DNA from: Prinia subflava
Lineage: Eukaryota; Chordata; Aves; Passeriformes; Cisticolidae
Direction of reading: 5' to 3'
Assembly (NCBI RefSeq): GCF_021018805.1
Contig: NC_086248.1
Location: 57,727,485-57,791,484, forward strand
DNA: 64,000 nt
Part shown: positions 1 to 11,522 of the stretch, in pieces
Layout: each line of letters starts with the position of its first letter
Numbering within the stretch: the stretch's first letter is position 1
The notes under the pieces: generated by a model
The model's database searches: none
What the model saw: the letters and a program-made list of their open reading frames with translations, nothing else
What the model was told of the DNA's origin: nothing
Translations under genes and position numbers: made by a program

Positions 1-460
1 CTGGCCAATGGTCAGCAGCAGTGGCAGCCCTGTGTGGCTGCCAGTGCTGGGCAGGAGATGTTCCTTGCATGAGCTCAGCTAGGAATGCCTCTGCCAAAAA
101 CATCTGCAAAACTGGTCTTTGGTGGGAGGTCTGCTCTTCAGAGCTGATTTACGCAGCGCTCTGGCCGTGCTGCACGGGCCTCACTGCAGCGCCCGGGGCC
201 TTGCCGCAGTCACCCAGCACGCTCAGCCACACCTGTCCCACGGGAGCTGCCCGGGGCAGGGAATGGCAGCCAGGGCCTGTCCCACCCCCAGCCAGGAGCA
301 GGCAACCTGGGCCACTGGGGCAGCCCCAGCCCTGTGGCTGAGCCAAGGGCAGGCTGGGCCATGGGTCCAGCTCAGCAAGGCTGTGGGGAGCTGGCCCTGC
401 TGGGGCAGGGGCTCATGGCTGGCAAGGGGGCTGTGGGGACGGCCCTATGGTCCAGGTTCT
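1..460. other. GC-rich, CpG-poor block
   Basis: The first ~460 bases are clearly richer in G and C than the rest of intron 1, dominated by CTG, CAG, GGGC and CCC words. Overlapping open frames occur on both strands, as expected when stops are rare in GC-rich DNA. CpG dinucleotides are few, so it does not look like an intact promoter CpG island. No protein family is recognisable in any frame. Confidence 0.5.
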
Positions 461-3400
461 TGAGTTTGGTGTCTTGGGCTGGCTTGCCTGTGGGTAGAGC
501 CTGTTTTAGCCTACATTTTTATAGGAGCCTTTGGGACTGGGTGTTTCTTAAAGCTGTTGGGGGCAAATAGAGGAAGTTTGTCCTTGAAGGGAGCGCTCCA
601 GGTCTGGATTGCAGACCGTAATGCGGGGCCATGGGTTCTGTTAACGTGTGTGTCATGACTGAGCGTTTGAAGAGGTCAGTGCAGACCCAGCTTTGTTATC
701 ATAACCAAAGTGGCCATATGAACCCTGATGAGAAGGTGTGTGTTGCACCATTAATTTAGTTTTTATGTAAAAACTTGGTTTTTGAAGTGCCTTTGTTCAG
801 CCATGAAACCCATTTAAATGTCAACTTCTGAAACCGCATTTCTTATTTTAATTTCCTGACATCACAGCAGTTTGATATGCTGAAAGGTTTTGCCTGCTAC
901 AGAGTCTTTGTTGCTGAAGCTGAAATAGCTGTAAAAGGCAGAGCAGGAGACAGGAAGGGAGAAGAGGGGCAGGCTAAGCCCAGAGTCCATCCATGCTGCT
1001 TGGAGGCCCTGCAGTCGTGTTGGGGACTGGGGGCTGGCTGGAGGTGTTACAAGGAGAAAAGAAGGTAAGGGCATGAGTACTGTATCTGATCCACTATTCC
1101 TGCAGAAGCTGGCCCTGCAATCTCCCCCCATCACTGTCATCCCAGTGCAGTGGTAGGTAACACAAAATTACAGGAAATACAGGAGCTGATTATTTTTTTG
1201 GTTGTATCTTCATAAAATTTAGAGTGCTACCTGACGTGCAAAGATTGCTGCAGAGATTCCTGAAGGTACGAAAAAAAGGATTAAATTTGTTGGATAATAG
1301 TTTCTTTGCAGCAATGTAAGCTGCTGCTGTGTTAATGGTACCTTAAAACTATCAGCAGGCTAACAGCAGCTTTGAAAATAAAAATTTACTCTGCTTCATC
1401 CTATTTATTTCCAAAGAGATGAACATTTTCAATCCTAATGATCCATTTAACTGCCAGGATTAAAAATATATGCAATTAAAAAGGAAGAAGCCTGTTAATG
1501 TAACATTGAGGCTGTGTGATTGAGGACAGTCAAGCAACTGGAAGACAGATATTTAAAACTGAGGTTAGTTTTCATTTGACTCATAGAGAATTTTATTCTT
1601 CCTGTTTCCCAGATAAATATTTATATTGCTTTAATTCTGAGGCACAATCTGAAGTACTCAAAGGTTAATGAACAAAGCTTCAGCACTAAGGGCTAGCTAA
1701 TTATTTCCTCTGTGTCACAGATGGAAACAATCACTTCGTGACACATATACTTCATGGTAAGATCCTACTGGAAGGTTGTTGGAATGATTAATCTGTTTAA
1801 GCTGTGTTTAATTGTAGGACCATCTCCATTTACCATTTGTAATTCCTGTTTCCTAAGTGTGGAATTCCTCACTCTCTTTAGAAACAGACTTCCTTGTGAA
1901 TTGCTAACTTCTGCAGGGTAGCAGGCTTGTAGTATGCAAATGAATTTGGTGTTCAGCTGGCATGTTTCTTCTGTGTGCAGGACAGCCTTGCATGTTGAAC
2001 GCAGCCAAGTGCAGAGCATGTGCCCTGACCTGGGCTCCTGGATGCGGCGCACTCGTAAGCAGCATGGATTGCTGTGCACTTGGGTACCTCAGTCCCATAT
2101 GCCTGTTGCTAGGACTGCTGGTGTCTTATTCCCATGGCTTTTTTTCTGCATTAAACTGAGCTGCTTTTTATCTCCCAGGGAATTGTGGGAACGTGTCTGC
2201 TCTTGCAGCATGTTTTGAGGGGGAAGGGGAGAAGATATTGTGGGAAAGCATCAAATAACTGAATTTGCTTTAGGGCTGAAATCAAAGGCTATAATCATCA
2301 AAAGGTGGAAGAGAACTAACCCACAAGAAAGCAGCAGTGAGGATTTTGCCTGTAGCTCCAAATAGGCCAGGGTGGCTGGGAGTGGAGCACTGAATGCAAG
2401 GTGGACTGACTACTTAGGTGAGTGAGTGGGAGCTCGTTTGGAGCAATGCATGGGTAAAGTCCAAAGCTGACAGCTGACTTGCTATAAAACAAAATGTTAC
2501 AAGAAGGCCAGAATAGTTTTCCATGAATAAAAAAGTTAAATGAGACAGGTACCATTGCCCTGGCTTCTAGAGCAATGTGTGCAGGTGCTTTGATGTAAAA
2601 CTTTGGCCCAGTGGTCTTCTCACCTAAGCCAGATTGAATGTAAAGATAACGTAAGCCACCAAGCTGCTCTTACTGAGTGACTGGTAATTTTTATCTGCAA
2701 CTTGTTTCTCTGTACATTTGGAATCTTTCCAATCTGTAGATTGGAAGCTCAACCAGCTATTATTTCTCCTTTGCCTCCATCTGAAGTGTTTCAGGCTTCA
2801 TATGAATATTCCCTATTTGGGTGCATACATGGATTTTCAGTTATAAAAAGTAGTTATTTTTTCTTTGTGTGTACTTTGTTTGATTTTTAAGAACAACAGC
2901 ATGAGGGAACTGAAAAATTAACCTGCATTTCTTAGTGTATTTTCATAAGTAGTTACCCAGATCTACAGCAGAAATCACAGCAGGAAGTGAGTTCTGGTCT
3001 GTGTAGGAACAAGGTGAAACTGATGTCCTAATTTTTCTAATTAACTACATAATTGTTTAATCCCTTTGGAAAATGGTGGTGTAAATTTGTGTACTTTGGT
3101 TTTGAATATTTTTGTTTTACAAAGTATCTTATGACTTGGCTTGTTTTTATTCAGTGGTAGATGCCAAAGACATTATGTGAAGCATCTTCAGCATTTTTAA
3201 AGTGGAATAAATATAGAAATACTCTTGGCACAGCTATCTCCTTCTTGCAGCTGAAGGTAATGGGGATTTTAAACAAAGGGTTATCAGGTATGTTTGATTG
3301 CAGTGATTGGCAATGGGTTCCACTGCCTTCTTTTTACTCTGTAATCCATAGGCCAGCCAGAAAGCTTGTGTTAGCCTCTTTTCTGCTACCTGGTTGCCTG

Positions 3401-5520
3401 TATTTTGCTGTGCTGAAATGACCAGGCAAGGACTGCAACACCCGTTCCATATTCAGTGGATTTTACTCTGTGACCTCTTGTTATGGAAAGCAGCACTGTT
3501 TATTATGAATGTAGGATTTATTGGTGTCCTGGCCTCTGTGCTTGGCACCGTGTGTGCAGAGCTGAACCATTTGTGCTTTATCTAAGCTACCTGCCTGTGG
3601 GAGGAATATGGGTACAGTGTCTTTTACACATATCTTCTACAAGCTGTGAAGATGCGTTTGAGGGGGTTGCTTCATCTTCTGTCTCCCAAACCATCTGGAC
3701 TTGGAAGAATTTGAGAAGGGTTAAAAGTAGGTATTTGGCAGCTTTGGGCAGTAATGAGAAAGCAGGGTCCTCAAACAGTGTCCAAATGTAGCTTCTTTAG
3801 AAACATCTCAACCTTTTTTTTTCCTTCTTTGTCTTTAGAGAACAATTCTCACTACTCCAATCCTGTATGTTGTCTTTGAACCAGCAGACAGAGACCTCAT
3901 AAATGGCCCAAGCTTTCTAAGCCCTCTGCCAGAGGAGTCAGACATTTCCTAGCTGTTGCTTTTACAGTGAAGTTCAATAAACAGGGGCATGCAGGGATGG
4001 AAAGTGTTTGCTGCACTGGGGGAATTCCTCATGATTAGATATGCTTGTTGTGAAGACATTCTCAAAGTGGTGAGGTGAACTTTAAACTCTGCTTGCATCG
4101 GTCATTTGAATGGTTAAGAAGACTGGCACCAAGTGAAGGTCAGAGGGAAGGAGCTGATGATACCACTTGGTGCTGACTGGTAGGTCCCTGTGCCAGCCGC
4201 TGCCCTCTCTGAGCTAGGTTTAAAATGCTTTGATTTGGTTTGCTGAAGCAAAGCTTGCCTGTGGAGGTTGCATATGTGTGCAGCCCAGTTCTGCTTAGTT
4301 GGAGCAAAAAGTCTATCCAGGAGCTTGGATTCAGGCCAATCACAGCATGAGAAAAATTCTCATTCTCCTCCTGTATTTTCATATGCTCACTCAGCCTGAC
4401 CAGCTCTTGGAAAAGAACTGGTGTTTCTTTAGAATTTGACGGTGTCAGTCGGCTCATCCAAACTTATAATTTGAAACTGGGTATTCTATTATTAGCTATA
4501 GCCTGAAGTGATTTTCAGAATCCACCTGTCATTTTGATTATGCTTACTCTTTGTTTGTTCTTTTTCCTTGTTCATTGATATGAGAAAATATTAAAGAAAT
4601 GTACATCCCTCGCAGCTTGTGGCTAATGTGGTATGCTAACATGCTTTACAACGCCTGAAAAGAGTTTTAAAGGAATCTGGTAATGTAGGTTGGACAGAGC
4701 GATTGCATGCAACCATGACTATGCATGGAGAGTCCTCTACAGCTCAGGCTTTTGATTTGAGAGGAGGGAAAAGATGTTTTGGAGCTACCTGAACACTGAT
4801 TTACCACTACCAGTTTTAAACAGGTCCTCTTCCATTGCAGGAAGTCTTCTGAACTGCTTCAAGGTACTTACAAGCTAAACAGGAGCACTTTTAATTTTTT
4901 TTTAATGGGCATAAACACTTTTTCCAAGCTCAGGACAGCTTGCTGACCTCACTCAAATACAAATCCTGAAAGCTGCTTCTCTGGCCTATATGAGTTTGGA
5001 TTGTAACTAGATCAGGGTTGGCTGCATTTTAAAGGCATTAAGTTTATTTATTCCCTTTATTAAGCTAAAATGACACATTAGAAATGTTTGGCAGAAAAAT
5101 TTGTCTGTGTGTGTGTTCTGCCATGCTCTTATTACCCTAGCTTGAAATTGGCCAGAGAGATAATGATATCATAACACAATGATAACTGTGGAATTAAGCT
5201 GCTTATTTTCACAAAACTTGCACACCCTCTGAGCATCCTAACTAAAGAGAAGAACGTAGTTTTTTAGTTGGCAGTTAGTCCACACAGGTAAGTTGTTATA
5301 GCATCTGTTGTATTCTTGAAAAGGAAAAGGTTTTATTTGGGCATCTGAGAAGCCGTGAATTACAGGAAACCCACACTTCCTTAGCACTGGTGCTTCCCAA
5401 TCCATGTCATTGTTTCTGCTCTGTGTAAGAACATGAGGAATTTAAACACAGATGTGATACACAGCCTTCTTTTGAGTAGCTCCTTTGTTGGATATTGACA
5501 GAGTAATCATGGGCAGATTT

Positions 5521-5580
5521 AGCTTTGTTTTGTTTTGGTGTGGCTGTTTGGGGTTTTTTTTGGTTTTTTTTTTGTTTATG
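5521..5580. repeat. T/G-rich low-complexity tract
   Basis: This is a run of T blocks broken by single or double G, of the kind TTTTGTTTTGG followed by longer T runs. A similar tract lies at about 7095-7133. Both are simple low-complexity DNA with no coding potential. Confidence 0.6.
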
Positions 5581-6135
5581 GAGGACTATTCACTTTAAAG
5601 TTTTATTAAAGAAAATTACTTGCTAGCAACAAGTCCCACACTGATGTGAAACATTGTCAAGTTACCAGTCATTCCTTGGATCTACTTTGTTGATGTGCCA
5701 TTTCATTGCTCTTTGGTGTGCCACAGTGTAAAAAAGGCAAACCACAAACAAACAACAGAAAAAATGATCCACCTAAAGATCCACCACCTCGCTTGCCCAC
5801 ACCCCAGTGATCCTGTATGGTATGCTGGGAGTACCAGCTTTCGTCTGCAAGAAATCTTGTGGAAGGCAACTCTTTTGGATGCACTGGATGTAGTTTGTGC
5901 TGAAAACTACTTTGACAACTGAAATCTTTTAAAGTGGAAAACAACAGAAACATGAGACAGTAGCAGCATGGAGCGTCTCTCTTATCTTTTTTTCTCAGGG
6001 AGGGAAAGGGAGTGCCTGACTTTGATCTTATTACCTTCCTTCCACCTGATTCTCTGTGCATGTTCATGCAGTTTCATGTCTGGAGAGTTGATTATAATTT
6101 CTAGTGTTCCTGAAATATCTCTCATTTGACAAAAT

Positions 6136-6182
6136 CTGTAGGTGGAGATAGAAACCCTGTAGGTGGAGATAGAAACCCTGTG
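6136..6182. repeat. Tandem duplication, 21-bp unit
   Basis: Two identical 21-bp copies (6136-6156 and 6157-6177), beginning CTGTAGGTGG, are followed by the first few bases of a third. The copies show no differences, so the duplication looks recent. No functional element is recognised in the unit. Confidence 0.9.
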
Positions 6183-7094
6183 AGAATCTGGAGGAGTAAA
6201 GATTATAGGAGTCTTCCTCATTAACATGTTTGTGTCCAGGCCAATATCTATGAGGGCTTCAAACCTTAAGACTTCGTGTATTTGTAAAAGAACTAGCCAG
6301 TTAAAAATAACTCTACTGTTTGTTTAACAGAGCATCATACTTCAAATTCAGAGTTCCTTTGTACTGGCTATTCTGTATCAGACATAGACTAGCACACAAC
6401 TGGTACTTCAAAAATGCACAGGAGTGCTTCTGGTTCATTTTGATGGCAGCAGTTCTGTACGGTCATGCCTGTAAGGTCAGACTCAGTGTTTGCGGAAGGC
6501 ATGTGATTGCTTATGGCTGTCATTTTGTCCCTAGAACAGAAATAGGCTGCTCAAGGTATTTGGTTTATATGCAGGTGTTTTGTAGGCATGGGCCAAATAA
6601 GACGGAGCTCTACTGAAGGACTTTATTTTGGATTCTTTGGAATTAGTTCCTCGGCTATGCCCTGTAGGGTAATGATGTTATGTTTCTTATGTGTATGTCA
6701 CTGCCCACTGCCACTTGAAACTCTGGATTTTAGAGTATATGCTAAGTATGGTGTCAGTGAGAACACTGCTGTCCTTCACACCTACCATTGTTATCTTAAG
6801 TTGCGGTGTTTAACTCTTTGAATTTTTCTTCTCCTGCATTTCCAGTTCCATCTTTAATTTCAAAGGTGGAGTAATGTCAAAAGAATGCAAAATAGTCAGC
6901 TCTTTGTCTAAGATGTACTAGAGTTAAAAGGCTGAACTGTGTTTAAGATCTGGAGCAGAAAGGATGCTCAGATTGTTTTAGTTCCTTTTCTTGGTATCTG
7001 GAAGTAGAAAATAATTTTCTACAGAACAGACTACTACACTATGTTGAGTAAATTAAAATCTGTCCAAGTTGAATGTTTGACTTGTTCGGTTGTG

Positions 7095-7133
7095 AGGTTT
7101 TGTTTGTTTGTTTTGGTTTTGGGTTTTTTTTGT
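7095..7133. repeat. T/G-rich low-complexity tract
   Basis: A GTTT-type repeat passes into a T run, matching the style of the tract near 5.5 kb. It is simple sequence only. Confidence 0.55.
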
Positions 7134-7597
7134 CACCAAAATTAACATTTTTTAGATGGTCAAGGTAACCAGCTGGTAGTGCCCATCTTCAGAACTTTGA
7201 TGTGGTAGTAAAATAATCGTCTTAAAATACAGTGTAACAGATGGAAACATCAAATTTACATTAGTTGTGGTTTGTAATATGTGTCTTTTGGTCAAGCATT
7301 ATGAGCAAGACAATCAGCCAGCCTTTAAGACAGTCTGGCCTTAGTCCCATGTCCTGACCCACTGGTTAACTTTATCATGGTCCAAAGGAAAGCACTCTCT
7401 CCAGATTTGTGATGCTGTACATTGCCTTCAGGATCAAAAATAGCAGTGGTGAACTTCAGCTACTCCTGTTGCTGAAGGATGTAGGTCTTCCTTGTTTTAT
7501 ATGAGACCTACCATTGGCAAGATTTATCTGCTGAGGTACAGACCTCAGTGCTGAAGTGCTTGATGCTCCCTTTGTACTGTAGATGGATGGTTGCTCA

Positions 7598-7760
7598 ATC
7601 ATAGAGTCAGTGAATGGGTTAGAAGGGACCTTAGAGACCATCCAGTTCTAATCCCTGCTGTGGGCAGGGGCACTGTCCAGTAGACTGGGTTGCTCTAAGT
7701 ACCATCCAACCTAGCACTGAACACATCCAAGGATGGGACATAACACTTCCAGGAGTGGGG
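7598..7760 (-). mobile_element. CR1 LINE 3' end, antisense
   Basis: Read on the + strand, it opens with AATCATAGAGTCAGTGAATG, then AGAAGGGACCTTAGAGACCA and a CTGTGGGCAGGGGCA block. This is the reverse complement of the bird CR1 3' terminus, with its gatgatct-like and ttccaac-like elements and the octamer tail at the left edge. The element is strongly 5'-truncated, as is normal for CR1, and diverged. The 5' boundary near 7760 is approximate. It has no coding capacity. Confidence 0.85.
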
Positions 7761-7981
7761 CATGATACTATTTCTATGGTAGATATAGAGAGCCTGTGGT
7801 AGACATAGAAAGCCAGGTCAGAGAAATCCCAACTTGTGAGCCCTGGGCCTTGGTTTAAAAAAAAAAATAATTGTAGTTTAACTTTAAAGTATTGCCCAGT
7901 ATAAATAATTTTGACCAGATGAAATTATTGTTCTGGAAGTTGTCTGCTCCTGAGTTAGATATGACTCTTTACTCTTTACAT

Positions 7982-8016
7982 ACTCATACACACTAAGTGG
8001 CTTAGTGTGTATGAGT
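7982..8016. repeat. Perfect inverted repeat, 16-bp arms, 3-nt loop
   Basis: ACTCATACACACTAAG at 7982-7997 is followed by TGG and then by its exact reverse complement, CTTAGTGTGTATGAGT, at 8001-8016. Transcribed RNA could form a 16-bp hairpin with a three-base loop. No DNA-transposon terminal motif or miRNA-length arm is seen, and the flanks do not extend the pairing. Confidence 0.9.
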
Positions 8017-11000
8017 TTTAGTTGTCATGTGATGAATGTGTGTATTTGATAGCAGGGAAGGTGAAAAACGGAGAAGGCTAACCTGCAAGTGTTTCCAAGA
8101 AGCAAGACAATTAAAGGAAAACGAGACTCAGGAATGAGCCTCTGAAGTGTGAATCCAGGAATTTACCTGGTAAATAAACCAGCTAGTAGTGTCCAGAAGG
8201 ACAACACTTGTTAGTCTCACTTGATGGCTTGCTCGAGCTGTTCTGGCTCCTTGCTGTAAATATATTGTATTGGCTGAGTTCAAGATCTAGAAATTTTGAG
8301 CCTGTATTATACAAATCATTAAGTAATTTAGAAAAACAACGTTGGTCTGTCTCTTTACTCCTTAATTGCTCTTGCCAGCAGCTTTTGAATGATGCCAAAA
8401 AACTTATTAAAAAGGTTTTGGCAGTTGTTACATGTCCTTTTGCAAGAAAAAGTGACCATTATTAGAACCCTACTGTGACAGGCACTTAGTTGCAAACACA
8501 AATGAGATTTAGTACTGCCTGAAGAATGTCTAGTGATGATGACTGCAATGCACCCAAGTGAGATGATGTTCGATCCATCCAAAAGCTGTTGGTGTAGTCT
8601 CCAGCTTTCATCTGAGGTGGCTCAAAACAGGATATTAAAGATGAGCACCATTTTGGACCCTGTAAAGATTCTGGGTGTCAGAAGACTTAACTAATAATAC
8701 TTTGTTTGTGAACACAAAGGTGGCTTTCTAGGAAGACAATTCAAAACTTGCCTTTCATGAGCTTGTAGAGACAGGGGAATCAGCTCAATGGACATCATCT
8801 CAAGACTGTATACTAAAGTTCCCAGTTTGTTTGTTAAGTAAAAAACTTTAGTAAAAAACTAATCGCAGTATTTTTCTGATTCACTTCAATGTTATGGGGC
8901 CTGAAAGACATGTTTAAGCTTTTAACCTCTCCACAGGGGGATTTTCTGAGATTTTTAATCCTAAACAAATTTTAGCTCCTGTAGCTAGGTGTGGTGCTAA
9001 GCAGGTTATGTGTTGTTTTTAGCCACTCTCTGGCCAGGGAGCAGTACATAGGCATAGCTTGGTTCCTTGTGGCCCTGTGAGCAAAGCATGATGGAATTTT
9101 TTAAAAATGGTAAAACAGCTCTGGAGATAGCTCAGAGTAAGACCCCTACACGATAAGTAGGCAAAGAGGCTACTGTAGTACAAAGAGGTGGATTTTAGCA
9201 GAACAAAACAAGATGTAGCTGTACATACTGCCAGTAACCACATCCTCTAATGTGGCAAAGCTTGTGCTCTTTGCTGAACCAGACTTCAACTCTGTTTGGT
9301 TATTTGTTTGGAGCATCTTTGTTGTGAGGATCAAAGTACTATCTGGAGGTACATGTAAGGTAAAGTGTCTGAGATTGTTTCAGGGTTTGTATGACAACAA
9401 CATTTTTAGTGAAGAGAAGAATGTATTTTGAAATTTGACTTGTTAAGCACTCCTTTCAATAAGAATTATGCTGTTGGTTTTCCTGTTTGGAATTCAAAGG
9501 CTGAGGAGTTGATACTCAATTGCAATCCCAGCTCTCCTGATATACTTGCTACATATTTTTTAATTTTCTAACTTTTTTCAGATGCAAACCACAAGATTTC
9601 TTGGTGTAGTGCAGATGATACTGGCTGTTTTCACATTTTTGCAGCTTTTAATGAACTTGAGCATCTCTTAGCATGGTGCCTGGCATGCTCTGAATTTCAG
9701 GATTGGAGCCTTGGGAAAGTTACTTGTTTAACCTTGACTCCTGATGCCAGCTCTTCTAGGAGGAGAAACTGGGCTGAGGTTGCTGAGATTTAGCTTAAAA
9801 ATTTTGGAACTAGCAGAGAGCTGTTTTGTGTCTCTTCATAATAGCTGGCCCTGACAGTTTAACAGAGCTTATTGACCATCTGCTTTGTCTAGTTTGCCAC
9901 ATGGCAGAGTAACAACTAAGCCAAAATACTGGCGGCACAGTGTATTAATTAAACAACTAGCTTCTGAACACTATCAAGATACTAATTTGATTGATGTTGT
10001 ACATTTAACTTGAAGAGTTTTGTCCTTTCTCCTGCTGCAGTTGCTGGGTATTGAGGTGAAGACCATAGGATAGGTGGTGAGGAAGGAGATGTTTGACTGT
10101 ATGTTGGAGTCCCTATTGGTTTCCTTGCCCTCTGTCTTCTGTTAACCCACTCTCAACAGATGGGAGCCAGAGAATATTACAGTCTTGTTCCCCTGCTGCT
10201 ACTTCTGACTGCTGTTCTTTGCCTCTCACAAAGCTGGCAAAGCAACAGCTGTTTCATAATTTTTCTGTTTGAAGGGAGAAACATGGCAATGGGGGGTAGG
10301 GGGAGAGACTGAAAGATCAGCCATCTTGCTTGCATAAGACTAGAGAGAAATATCATTCTTGTCTCTTTTTAGAGAGCCAGTAACTCCTCTGAGAACAGAT
10401 TTCATGTTCTTCAGTGTTCATGTTCCTGGAAATACAATGCATCTTTCTCCAAGGTGGGAGAAGTTGAGAGCTTTAAGCAAATAGCACTGGTTCTTGTCTG
10501 CCTGTACCTAGCTGGAGGAACCTGACTGTGGGCTGCTTGTTAGTGTGACTAATTCTGCTCAAAGGCACAGCCCCTGGGAAAGCAGATTTGAAATCCAGAC
10601 TCTGCCGGTGGCAGATATGTGTAACATGCTCTCTGAAAGGGATGTGGTAAGACTTTGGCAATATCCAACAACTTTCTGCTTGATCAAGGGACATGCTGTA
10701 GGTAGCATCTCTGCATCTAGAAGATGAATCCTGTTGAGCTTGTTATAGTGAACAGATGGCTTGTTAATATGTTCTGCTGTGCTGTGGCAAGCCATACTTC
10801 TTCAAGGCATTGCTAGCTACACTTTCATTGCAGAAATTTGTGTACATTCTCTTTCTTCTGATAATTTTCTGTAACAATGGGTAACTGTTCATGCATATGT
10901 GGATGCAGGTGTATATTTGTGGTCTGCTAACATGGTCCTGAAGGGTTAGTGTATATGTATGTGTGCACTGTGTATATAGTATGCGCTTAGATGGTGTAAC

Positions 11001-11488
11001 ATGAAATAGCATTGCCATTCAGTGCAACATCAGTCTCAATGAAGCTACTGTTTGGCTCTATTTTTAATATACCTAAGCTGCTGGAAGGGCTTTGCATAGC
11101 ATGGAAAGAACTTGAGGAGAAAACTGAAAGACTGCTGTACTCATTTGGGTTCTGTCTGAAAAGCTGTGTCTAGTTGGCTGCATACAAAACCTCTGATAAC
11201 ACACCCGTGTTTTGGCCTCTGGAAACTCAGTGCTAACCAGAAGCATTGCTCTGACTGTGTTTGGGACTTCCAGGAGTTGCAAGACTACACCCAGGTAGTC
11301 TTGGTGTGTGTGTTGCCCTACAGAACCAGGAAACTATTTAAGAAATGAGATCTTGAGTATATATGTGAGTTCTCTCCTTTCTGGGAATCTTTGGTATTCC
11401 TGATAATTGAAGGTGGCGCCTTCTGGCATTTAAGGTATACTTGAGAAAATTACATTCCTCTTAAAATCTTTTTCTCCTCCTCACATAT

Positions 11489-11522
11489 TTTTCTTTTTTT
11501 TTTGTTTTCCTTTTTTTTTTTC
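11489..11522. repeat. T-rich tract
   Basis: Successive T runs are interrupted by C or G. It is pyrimidine-rich on the + strand, but there is no AG plus coding exon immediately downstream, so I do not read it as a splice acceptor in use. Confidence 0.6.

Noticed and set aside
9676..9790. Possible MIR-like SINE (CCTTGGGAAAGTTACTTG)
   Set aside because: Only one block of the MIR core is visible and the rest does not line up; insufficient to annotate.
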